From Cylindrodendrum hubeiense (lineage: Eukaryota; Ascomycota; Sordariomycetes; Hypocreales; Nectriaceae), in contig JAANBB010000682.1 of the NCBI GenBank assembly GCA_014621425.1, positions 1-15,550 on the forward strand: DNA of 15,550 nucleotides, read 5' to 3'. Shown one piece after another: positions 8,164-15,550 of this stretch. Positions within the stretch are counted from its first letter, which is position 1. Every line of letters begins with the position of its first letter. The translations under genes were made by a program, and so were the position numbers. The notes beneath the pieces were generated by a model. That model was not told where the DNA came from. It was given only the letters and a program-made list of their open reading frames with translations, and made no database searches.

Positions 8164-8824
8164 GACTCGAGACTTTGAAGGGGCTCAAGAGGTACGGCGC
8201 TATACAGACTACGGTGCGGAACGCATCTAAACCTCAACCTTAGGCATGTACCTTATCCCACATGCCGCAGTTCATCGCTGCCGGGAACGCACTACTTCCC
8301 CAACTTCCCCCGCGACGTCAGCACGGATCTTGACGGGACAACGCGGGCGAGCGGGTGCCGGGTGATTTCCTGCGTGGTGCGCTCGATGTACTGCTGCAAG
8401 GACGACAATAGCGGCGACCAGAACCATTAGCGAGTGGCCATTGTCGGCCACCCAAGTTTGCTCGGCTTCCTCAGACAGACTGCGACCCGAGACAGTGGCC
8501 TTTTCTCCGCCAGCCCTGTCGCCCGATGATATCCTCGCCTGTCCCAGCCCATCCTGAAATGCCTATTCGTACATGCGACTAAATGCAAAGGCCGTGTGTG
8601 GAACCAAACCTGGCCGGATCCATGGGAAAGGACCTGACAGAGACCTGCGGCCGTCCGACCTTTGCCGCCGTGGCATGCAGTGAAGATGCAGGCGGCGCGG
8701 CGCTGCTGTGCTGGCAGACGCTGGCTGACTTGTACAGTGGGCTCTCGATCCTAGTTCGCGACCGAATGGGCCAAAGCCAAGAGACGCGCTCCAGTGGGGG
8801 TTTCCAATTCCAATGCTGTCTCTC

Positions 8825-8840
8825 AGCCAGCCAGCCAGCC
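8825..8840. repeat. CAGC tetramer repeat, four units
   Basis: Four consecutive CAGC units form a short microsatellite. A separate AGC/AAC triplet stretch lies about 45 bases downstream. Confidence 0.85.
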
Positions 8841-9304
8841 GCAGGCGCCCAGCCGTTCGTGCGAATTAGACGATGCAGCAATGGGAGCAGCAGCAACAAC
8901 AACAGCGAGGTCCATATTCGGTCCATATGTAACCCCGCTTTCTCTCTCGGCCCTCCTGCCCCAGGCCGGAGACTCGAAGGAACATGGATGAGGTCCTACC
9001 GGAGGGCCGCGATGACATGATGCGCTCCGCTCCGCTCCTCCCCGGCGTGATGCATCTGGTCCATGGACATCAGAGCCGCCCTTCGCGACCGAAGACCCCC
9101 ATGGTGCGGGGTGGAAGTGAAGCGGAGTGGAAAAATTGCTGCCCTCTGAGCGGCACATCTACGATGGGAACCTCCGCCATCACTCGTCCGTACTTGGCTC
9201 ACCTCAAGGCTATGGGCGAGCGACGAGGCTTTCATCCGGTCGGCTTACCATGCAGTGACACGGAATTACGCAGGTACCAACACGGCGATTCTCGCGGGGT
9301 CTCT

Positions 9305-9413
9305 CAGTCGTCGGTCACGAGGTTGAAGTCTCACCCACGCCCGCACCCGTATCCATGTCCATGGCCAGGTCCACTCCCAATCCCACGCCCATACCCACGC
9401 CCACGAGGCTCAC
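9305..9413. repeat. Heptamer pair followed by CCCACG hexamer array
   Basis: CAGTCGT (9305-9311) and CGGTCAC (9312-9318) match unit types of the 319-420 array. They are followed from about 9331 by CCCACG/CCCATA/CCCAAT/TCCATG-type hexamers ending at CCCACGAGG (about 9413). The order, heptamers then CCCACN hexamers, is the same as at 319-658. Confidence 0.65.
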
Positions 9414-10440
9414 GCAGGGTCCCATCGCACACGCACGGCTGCTGGCACTGGGACTGGCACGACGACCGGGAGCCTCCGTGACTGTCTGCCGCGGGCCCGA
9501 GGAAAACCAGCAGGGATTCGTGCTTAGCCTCACGCAGTGCTCTCCGTTCTTGGGACTCGCAGGCGTCATCATGGACATTCATGAAGGCTGCCGCGCACCG
9601 TGAAATTGTTCATGATGCAGTTTCACAGGCCAGCCGGTCCCCATCTCCGCCGTCACCTATGCTCCCGCCTCCCGCCTCCCGCTCCTCGGGTCCCGCCCTC
9701 GACTCCCATGGGGAGTAGTCCGGCTGAATACACCAATGTTATGTCTGAGGTGGCCCGGCGCCCCAGTGTCCTCAGTGCCCGTGCCACTCTTGCTCCTGAT
9801 ATTTGGCCTTAACGCCCGCTGAAGAACCCACTGCCTGCCTGCCCCGAAGGCCCCAGCTTCTTTCACCTGACTGAAGGGCAGTATGACACCGCTGTTTGCC
9901 ATTGCCAGTCTGGCAGCAAATTGTCAGACCAGGTCAGCTTCATCATCAGGTTCTTGGCTGGTGGCTGTTTCCCCTCCTCCGGGTCTCGGTTGGCCAGAAA
10001 GGGCACTGAGACATGCTTGGACAGAAAGCAGCTGGCTCCCGCGAAATGTCACACAACTGGCTGATCTACACACATGCAAGGGCCGTCCAAGTGGGAAACT
10101 ACTCGCACTGTCGCTCAGGTCACTCGAAAACGGACCGGAAGCTTTGCCTGCCTCGACTAGACATGCCATCGGGGCCCACCACCCTCCACCTCCCGCACCC
10201 TCGCAAACGGCCGTGGTTGGTTCCAAGCGCAAGCGTGAATCCTCCAAACCGGATTTGCCCTGCTCGGTTCCATTTGATTTTCTAGAAGCCTGCGCCCCTG
10301 CATCTTATTGGGAGCTTGGACCATTCAGCTGCACTACAACCTACCTACGTAGGCCGTCAATGCTCCCCACTGCCCACTGCTGGATACGCACTGCTACCTC
10401 CGCTTCCAGTCCAGCTCATTGCTGTGGTACCAGTGGATTT

Positions 10441-10460
10441 GCGATGCATTGCGATGCATT
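10441..10460. repeat. 10-bp direct duplication GCGATGCATT
   Basis: Two identical decamers occur at 10441-10450 and 10451-10460. Confidence 0.9.
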
Positions 10461-11091
10461 GTGGTGCAGCACAGGGTTGCCAGAGATCAAACCAACACCA
10501 AGAAGATGTTCCTATGGATCGCCAGCTACCAACTGCCGACGACTATCTACCAACAACCTTCACATTGCGGCGTAGCTGCCGGACCCGGCCGGTCAGCCCT
10601 CGAATCGCTGTTGCTGAATTTCATGGTTTGGAGGTGTGCGAGAAAAATCTTTCCTCTACCTGTGATTTGCCTATAATTTTCATTAAGCCTCCGTCTCCGG
10701 CATTTGCTTGGGACCTATGCAGCCTAACCCCCATCGCATCGCCGCCATCGCTCGTCGCATCCCCCATCCATCGCGTCCCGCATTGTGGCTTGTCAAGCGC
10801 TGTGGCAAAGTGGGAGGAGACGGGCCACCGCACCTCGGAACATCAGACTGACTACAACCTATCCGTACCGGACTTGCAGATCACCTCCGTTTGCCTCGCC
10901 GGTCTGCTGCCGAACTAATTTTTCGACTTGGTTTGACAATTGACCACAGGATACTCCCCAGCGCAGCAGCGATCACACTAGCCTCCGCTCGCTGCACCTC
11001 GGGTCGCGTCTTGTGATGGCGCTTCTCCCCTTAGCCGCGTCTGCCCTGATCCACAACGAAATTATCAATCTGCCCCGTCTCAGGTGTCTCT

Positions 11092-11113
11092 GGAGGTAGG
11101 CCGGAGGTAGGCC
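11092..11113. repeat. 11-bp direct duplication GGAGGTAGGCC
   Basis: Two identical units occur at 11092-11102 and 11103-11113, followed by GGGAG. Confidence 0.85.
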
Positions 11114-12173
11114 GGGAGAAAGGGGGGGACCCTCTTCATTTCCACCCGCACTTGCTGTTGCATCGTGATGGTAATTCCGTCGCCGTCGCTAGAGGGTGGC
11201 CGCCAAATGATGGCCGGAACAAGAAGAGGCCGCTCTGGACTGCCGGTGGCATTTTCCTACGCATTGTATTGGGTGCACTGACCACGACCTGAAATGGAGA
11301 TGCATCTGCAGAGTTCGGGCGTATAGGCAAAATGCGAGAGGCACAAGGCTCGTCATCGAGCCATACTTGCGCGGACGCTACGGCAGCTCGGTATATCATG
11401 GCAACGAGCGGTTCATGACAGCTGGAGACCCGACAGGCATTGCTTTTCCGCTTTACCCATTTCCCCAAACAGGCAGTGCGTCCCATTTCCCGACGGCAGG
11501 CTTTAATTGGCTGTGGAGCCCGCAGAGCTGCAGCGTGGTGGGCTCTTACTATTGGGGCGTCTAGGGGTCCTCAGGCATCCAGCCTTCGGCCAACCCCCAC
11601 GCTGACAAGGGCTGATTGCAAAATCAAAACTCCCCGTATCATCTCGCAGAAAAACTTTTCATCCTCCTGCAACCTTCACAAGAAAGCAGTTGCTGGTGCC
11701 ACGACTGCCGTTGCACTCTCGCAGATGGCCGCTTCATGACGATCGTCCGGGCATTCCGTCCACCGATCATCTCTAGTCGGCATCATCTTGACGACTGCTG
11801 GCAACGCGGCGCGGAGGGTGACCTCTCACTGCTTCTGGGCTGCCGTGGTTGTCCTCCGGTCTGGTAAGGCTGGAGGATGTCGGCGATGTCCACCGCTGGT
11901 GATGCCGGTGACATTCCTGCCGTGCCACAGGTGAACAGCATTGCCTTTTCCTCGGGGGTTCGAGTGAAGAGTTTTCTCTCCCTGCCTCATTCTTGCAGCT
12001 CCTGTTTGCCACTGATGGTGAGGCCGATCAATTTGTCGGACCAGCAGGAGCCTCACCGGAGAGCAGTCCGATCTTCGCCCGAACCCCAACAGGTTCAGCG
12101 CACTATATTTGAAACCTCGCTGCCAACTAACCAAACCCGGTACAGCATCGCCCGTGACGTTTTGCCAGCTATT

Positions 12174-12191
12174 ACACCGATTTATCGGTGT
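12174..12191. repeat. Perfect 18-bp palindrome, 8-bp arms
   Basis: ACACCGAT (12174-12181), a TT spacer, and ATCGGTGT (12184-12191) pair perfectly and are followed by TTTA. It could be a hairpin or a symmetric protein-binding site. A single such palindrome can arise by chance in a sequence this long, so no role is claimed. Confidence 0.8.
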
Positions 12192-13530
12192 TTTATCGAC
12201 ATTCAGTGCTTGCTTTCCATTGGCCTGATTGTTTTCGCTCTGGCATAGAATAATAGAACTCGTTGCTGGGCACCCGGTTTTGAGAAGTCGTCTTGACTTC
12301 CTGGACAAGCCGGGAATCAGCTGTAGGCACATACCGTGAACCGTGATTTCCATGATCCATGTTCCACTTCGTAGTCTGGGTTGTGAGCTCCACCGACGTC
12401 GATCGCGGCCGCTACGTGCCCATGTGCTTGGATGAAACTCGCCCTATGTTCAGCCACTTGGCCAACGAGAGCGTGTAAGCAAATGCCGACATATATACCG
12501 ACAGCCTCACATGGCGCAAGGCCACCTGGAGGGGCGTTCACGCGGCGCTCACAGTGCGTTATCGACGTGGCTTGGACAGATGACACAGGTCGCGTGGAGT
12601 GGCAGCTACAGATCCAGGTCGCACACCGACGAATGGCACCTGAGGTGAAGGGTGAGCGGGAGACTCGGACGGCGAGGCTACCGGGCGGCCGGCATCGCCG
12701 ACGTTGTGCCGTGCGGATGCTGACCGACGTACCCGGTTTGGAAGGTCGAGGCAGCAAAAGCAACAGTGATTGATGCAGAAGCAGGCGTCAGAGGATGGTT
12801 CCCAAGAAACGCCCGACGTCCGTTTGGAGACAAGCTGGAGCCTGGTCCATGTGAAATGACGATGGATCGGGTCGGGTGCACCCTCCTTTGTCGAGGAGCG
12901 GATAGAGGGCGTTCGCGGTTCGTCGGTGTGTGTGGCAGGAGACGAGGTGACAGTCAGAGACTCGGAGGCGTGGCGGCGACATGTGGGTGACGACCGAGAT
13001 GGCGTCCCAACAGGTGCCAGTACCAAGGGCGCAGGTACCTTGGCTACCTGTGGGCAGGTACTATAATCTGTAGCCTGTAGATATTGGAGGAAAAGCCTTT
13101 GCAAATCATTGGAGTGTTCCCAGTGACTGGCTGCGGCAGTGGCAGTTGGGCGATGCACCCGGCTTCTTTCGGCGACGGTGACCGTGGCAGGGCGCATTGC
13201 GGTCGGTCGATCGGCCGACGTGACCCTTTTCCGTACACCCGCTGCCAACTTTGTTGCTATATTCATACGTAGCTGTTACCTCAGCAGCGTCAACTCCATT
13301 CGCACTCGCACCGCCGCGGTTGAAGATGGCAGGGGCGGATTCGCTGGGCGACCTGGCTAGGCGATGGTGTGCTCAAGCCTCAGCGAGCCTCGGTGTCGTG
13401 TCGTGGGGGGGCACGAGCGGGCGGGGGATACGCGGGCCGGATCATCCATGTCGTCCTCCAACCTCACGTTGCGAAGCGAACTGCGCTCCCAATCCCATTC
13501 GTCTCGGCGTGCCTTAGGTAGCCCGTCTCA

Positions 13531-13570
13531 GTCCAGCTCATTCCAGCCCAGTCCAGCTCAGTCCAGCTCG
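13531..13570. repeat. 10-bp tandem repeat GTCCAGCTCA, four units
   Basis: Four units in exact 10-bp register: GTCCAGCTCA (13531-13540), TTCCAGCCCA (13541-13550), GTCCAGCTCA (13551-13560) and GTCCAGCTCG (13561-13570). It lies about 200 bases upstream of the reductase start codon, so it may sit in its promoter or leader. Confidence 0.9.
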
Positions 13571-13589
13571 AGTTCATGTCCCGTACGCC

Positions 13590-13616
13590 TTGATTGCCTC
13601 GATTGCCTTGATTGCC
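13590..13616. repeat. 9-bp tandem repeat TTGATTGCC, three units
   Basis: TTGATTGCC (13590-13598), TCGATTGCC (13599-13607) and TTGATTGCC (13608-13616) lie in exact 9-bp register, 20 bases after the decamer array. Confidence 0.9.
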
Positions 13617-13766
13617 TTGCCTCAACCCCCCCAACGCCAGCCAAACGCCAGCGCCCCAACCGCCGCCGACGCATTCAGCCGTCATCGGACTTGCTCGTCG
13701 ACATCCCACGTCTCACGCTGGCTGCATGACCGCCGGCCACTGAGTAGTGCTCGGGGCAAAGACGCC
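13617..13766 (+). promoter_or_regulatory. Proximal leader of the reductase gene
   Basis: The sequence is C-rich with few G on the plus strand (CCCCCCAACGCCAGCC, CCCCAACCGCCG), as expected for a fungal leader, and leads to the start context GACGCCATGG, which is close to a favourable fungal start. No proximal TATA box is visible. Confidence 0.4.
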
Positions 13767-14998
13767 ATGGCAGACAATAACAGGTGAATTTAGCCCCCTT
13801 GTCTCTTCCCTCGCCTCGCGTGCCCGTCCGCAGCCGTTGATCCATCGTTTGAGACCCCCGTGTTGACTGAGCCTCGTTTCTGAGCAGCCGCGTCAACGTC
13901 GTCTTCGTCGGCGCGGGTGCCGTGGGTTGTTTCTACGCCTCCCGCTTACACCATGTAACGTGCTCCCGTCTTGTGTCCCTACTGAGACACTGATGCGGCT
14001 CCTTTGTGCTGACCGCCGGCCCGGTAGCCCTCACACGACGTCTACGTATCCCTCGTGGCCCGGTCCAACTACGCCGCCATCCAGAAGGACGGCGTCAAGC
14101 TGCAGACCCGAAGCTTCGGTGTCTACACCTTTGTTCCAGATGCCGCGTTCCCGTCCGTCAGTGCGGCGGCTGCTGCGCCGGGTCAGCAGGGAGCGAAGCG
14201 TGACTGGCACTACATCGTCGTCACCACCAAGGCTCTGCCCGATGTTAGTGACGACTCGGATATGATTACGCCCCTCGTGGGACCCAAGTCGTGCATCATC
14301 CTGATCCAGAACGGCGTCGGCGTCGAGGAGCCCTTCCGGAAGCGGTTCCCAGACACGCCCATCGTCAGCGCTGTCACCGTCATCAGCGCCGAGCAGACGT
14401 CCCCGGGCACGATCCGGCAGAACCGATGGACGCGTGTCAGCATCGGTCCGTACACCGACGGGCTGGGAACCGGGGACGCCGAGGTGCTCCGGCGCGGGAC
14501 GGCGAGCACGGAGGCGCTAACACGGTGGTGGACGGACCTGGGCGGCATCCGCGACGTAGAGCCGCACGACGAGGTCGGGCTGCAGACGGTGCGGTGGCAT
14601 AAGCTGTGCATCAACGCGGCCATGAACCCGTCGGCGGTGCTGTCGGGCGGCGGGGCAACGCCGACATGGTGGCGGACCCGGAGCTCCGGCGACACCTGCT
14701 CGGCGTCATGCACGAGATCCGGGACGCGGTGCCGCGCATCTTGGGACGCCCGTTCCCGGACAGCATGGCCGCGCCGGAGAAGATCATCGAGAGCACCGCC
14801 CGCAACAAGGGTGCGCGGCCGAGCATGCTGCTCGACTGGGAGGGCGGCAAGCCCCTGGAGCTGGAGGTCATCCTGGGCAACCCTGTGCGCATCGCCAGGG
14901 AGAGGGGCGTCGAGATGCCGAGGCTGCAGAGCTTGTATGCGCTGCTGAGGTCTGCGCAGCAGATGAGGAAGGGGAGAGAGACGAAGGAGAAGCTGTAG
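13767..14998 (+). CDS. 2-dehydropantoate 2-reductase (ApbA/PanE family), frame break near 14652
   Basis: This family reduces 2-dehydropantoate to pantoate with NADPH in pantothenate/CoA synthesis. Exons are 13767-13783, 13888-13954 and 14028-14998. Introns are 13784-13887 (GTGAAT...CAG) and 13955-14027 (GTAACG...TAG, branch GCTGAC at 14008). The N-terminal Rossmann motif GAGAVG is at residues 14-19. R40 in VARSNY fits the NADPH 2'-phosphate contact. K96 (TTKALPD) and N123 (QNGVG) follow. WHKLCINAAMN gives K220, N224 and N228, the same spacing as E. coli PanE K176, N180 and N184. The C-terminal domain supplies S294 (PSMLLD) and E306 (PLELEVILGN), again with PanE's 12-residue spacing. The frame shifts between residues 236 and 238: SGG is read in one frame and GNADMVADPELRRHL in another, as if one base were missing in the G-rich run at 14649-14655. 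Counting that missing base the protein would be about 351 residues, a normal length. As written, the third-exon frame continues only as unrelated sequence. A sequencing error, a real mutation or a 47-nt intron (14637-14683) are all possible. Fungal paralogues may act on other keto acids. Confidence 0.88.
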
Positions 14999-15180
14999 TT
15001 GCAAGTGGCGCCCCTTGGGATAACTGGGCTACTTTCATCCCATGGCTGGGGATGGCAGTGTATGTAAGAGTTACGGGGTTAGGCGCCATATCAATTGGCC
15101 CATTTGCGTTTCAGACGATAGCAGCAGTGCTGTGAATCAGTGCTAGCAACCCTATGCTCCCTGTGCAGGCCTGCGCACCT
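14999..15180. other. 3' flank of the reductase gene
   Basis: This is a short spacer after the TAG stop. No AATAAA is present; a TGTATGTAAG stretch at about 15059 is the only weak candidate for a fungal 3'-end element. I see no gene. Confidence 0.4.
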
Positions 15181-15550
15181 CTTTCATCTCTACTCTTAGG
15201 CTCATATGATGTTAGTCTGTATGCCTTCTATCCATCAAGCCCTTTTCTCTACTCTTCCTTCAAGCCCCTGCATCTCTCTCTCCCCCTTTTCTCTCCCCTC
15301 TCTCCCCTCTCCCCCCGCTCTCCCTCTTTGATCTCTTAGTTTTAGCGTCTTAGCCTCTTTGACACCTATCTATATAACTTCGAATCTTTGATCCTTTTTC
15401 TCACTTCTTCCTTCAACTTCCTACACACCTCTCTCTATTCCTCATCTATCTATCCCGACTCTCTTTATCCCTTCAACCTCCTTCGTCCCAATTGTTCCTG
15501 ATCCCCCTGACTCTTCTTCGTCTCTTTACACATCTTCTTCACCTCCCCAA
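15181..15550 (+). promoter_or_regulatory. Pyrimidine-rich promoter-like region with TATA box, probably of a gene beyond the right edge
   Basis: From about 15181 to the window end the plus strand is almost entirely C and T, with TCTCTCCCC-type runs at 15265-15330 and CTTC/CTCT runs from 15390 on. TATATAA is at 15371-15377. This pattern is typical of fungal core promoters and leaders, with the CT-rich tract flanking the start of transcription. It predicts a plus-strand gene starting to the right of the window. Confidence 0.55.

Larger units (their letters stand above)
6541..8580. other. Gene-poor interval, part 2
   Basis: No gene can be supported. The stretch contains the 6872-6955 heptamer array, 8-bp duplications at 7211-7234 and 8031-8046, and a 9-bp duplication at 8141-8158. 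One plus-strand frame of 160 codons (7174-7656) has a C-terminal half with balanced composition but no recognised family, and its N-terminal part runs through repeats. From 7657 to about 8570 neither strand shows a frame worth calling. Confidence 0.5.
8581..10930. other. Gene-poor interval, part 3
   Basis: No convincing gene is visible. Frames of 145, 165, 230 and 200 codons occur on the plus strand (8583-9020, 8984-9481, 9883-10575, 10316-10918), but they overlap each other in different frames and their translations show no domain, so I treat them as chance. Local repeats are CAGC x4 (8825-8840), an AGC/AAC triplet stretch (about 8886-8907), a hexamer array (9331-9413) and a 10-bp duplication (10441-10460). 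Confidence 0.5.
10931..13528. other. Gene-poor interval, part 4
   Basis: No gene can be supported. Minus-strand frames of 175 (11826-12353), 148 (12317-12763) and 235 codons (12559-13266) are Arg/Ser/Pro/His-rich, overlap other frames and show no motif I know. The stretch includes an 11-bp duplication (11092-11113) and a perfect 18-bp palindrome (12174-12191). TATA-like words near 13060 and 13257 are too far from the reductase start to assign. The right-hand end probably includes the distal promoter of the reductase gene. Confidence 0.45.

Noticed and set aside
9883..10918. Overlapping 230- and 200-codon plus-strand frames
   Set aside because: They overlap in different frames, neither shows a domain, and no plausible splice pattern joins them to anything recognisable.
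11956..11972. tRNA B-box-like word GGTTCGAGTGA
   Set aside because: The trailing CC of the B box is absent, and no cloverleaf or A box could be found around it. No other tRNA candidate was seen.
12174..12195. Intrinsic bacterial-type terminator
   Set aside because: The hairpin plus T run is short and the organism is eukaryotic, so this mechanism does not apply.
12559..13266. 235-codon minus-strand frame
   Set aside because: It is Arg/Ser/Thr/Pro-rich with no motif, and competing frames exist on both strands.
4500..13500. Transposon or RIP-degraded repeat explaining the gene-poor interval
   Set aside because: I see no transposase or reverse transcriptase motifs, no long terminal repeats and no AT-rich, TpA-rich composition.
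14637..14683. 47-nt third intron of the reductase gene as the preferred model
   Set aside because: It restores the frame, but it is shorter than most fungal introns, has no good branch site, and would delete residues directly after catalytic N228. A single missing base explains the sequence better. It is kept as an alternative.

Overview
The window looks like nuclear DNA of a filamentous ascomycete, most likely a Sordariomycete and possibly Hypocreales. It is fairly GC-rich. The genes have short GT-AG introns with CTAAC/CTGAC-type branch sites. Pyrimidine-rich leaders and TATA boxes precede gene starts. Both recognisable proteins are fungal types. The order-level placement rests on the general look of the copper-fist protein and is an inference.

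Only two genes can be named securely. On the minus strand (1739-3252) is a three-exon gene for a copper-fist transcription factor of the Ace1/Cup2/AceA (copper-detoxification) type, 422 residues when spliced. On the plus strand (13767-14998) is a three-exon gene for an ApbA/PanE-family 2-dehydropantoate 2-reductase. Its cofactor and catalytic residues are all visible, but the frame breaks by one base in a GGCGGCGGGG stretch near 14652, so as written the last third is out of frame.

Layout: 1-880 has no gene but holds a heptamer array and a hexamer array. 882-1578 holds a TATA box, a CT-rich leader with 11-bp repeats and a weak candidate for a 62-residue protein whose stop overlaps AATAAATAAA. 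1739-3252 is the copper regulator, with its CT-rich leader and upstream region to about 4500. About 4500 to 13500 is a roughly 9-kb interval in which I find no convincing gene; it is dotted with short direct tandem repeats of 4-11 bp units. 13529-13616 carries decamer and nonamer arrays just upstream of the reductase gene. 15181-15550 is a pyrimidine-rich, TATA-containing region that probably belongs to the promoter of a gene beyond the right edge.

The two named genes lie 10.5 kb apart and nothing in the sequence links their functions. The most useful points for follow-up are the reductase frame break, the in-frame 69-nt intron inside the cysteine-rich domain of the copper regulator, and the large gene-poor interval with its recurring short repeats, including a CAGTC-cored heptamer seen in two separate arrays. 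I found no tRNA, rRNA, CRISPR array or transposon.
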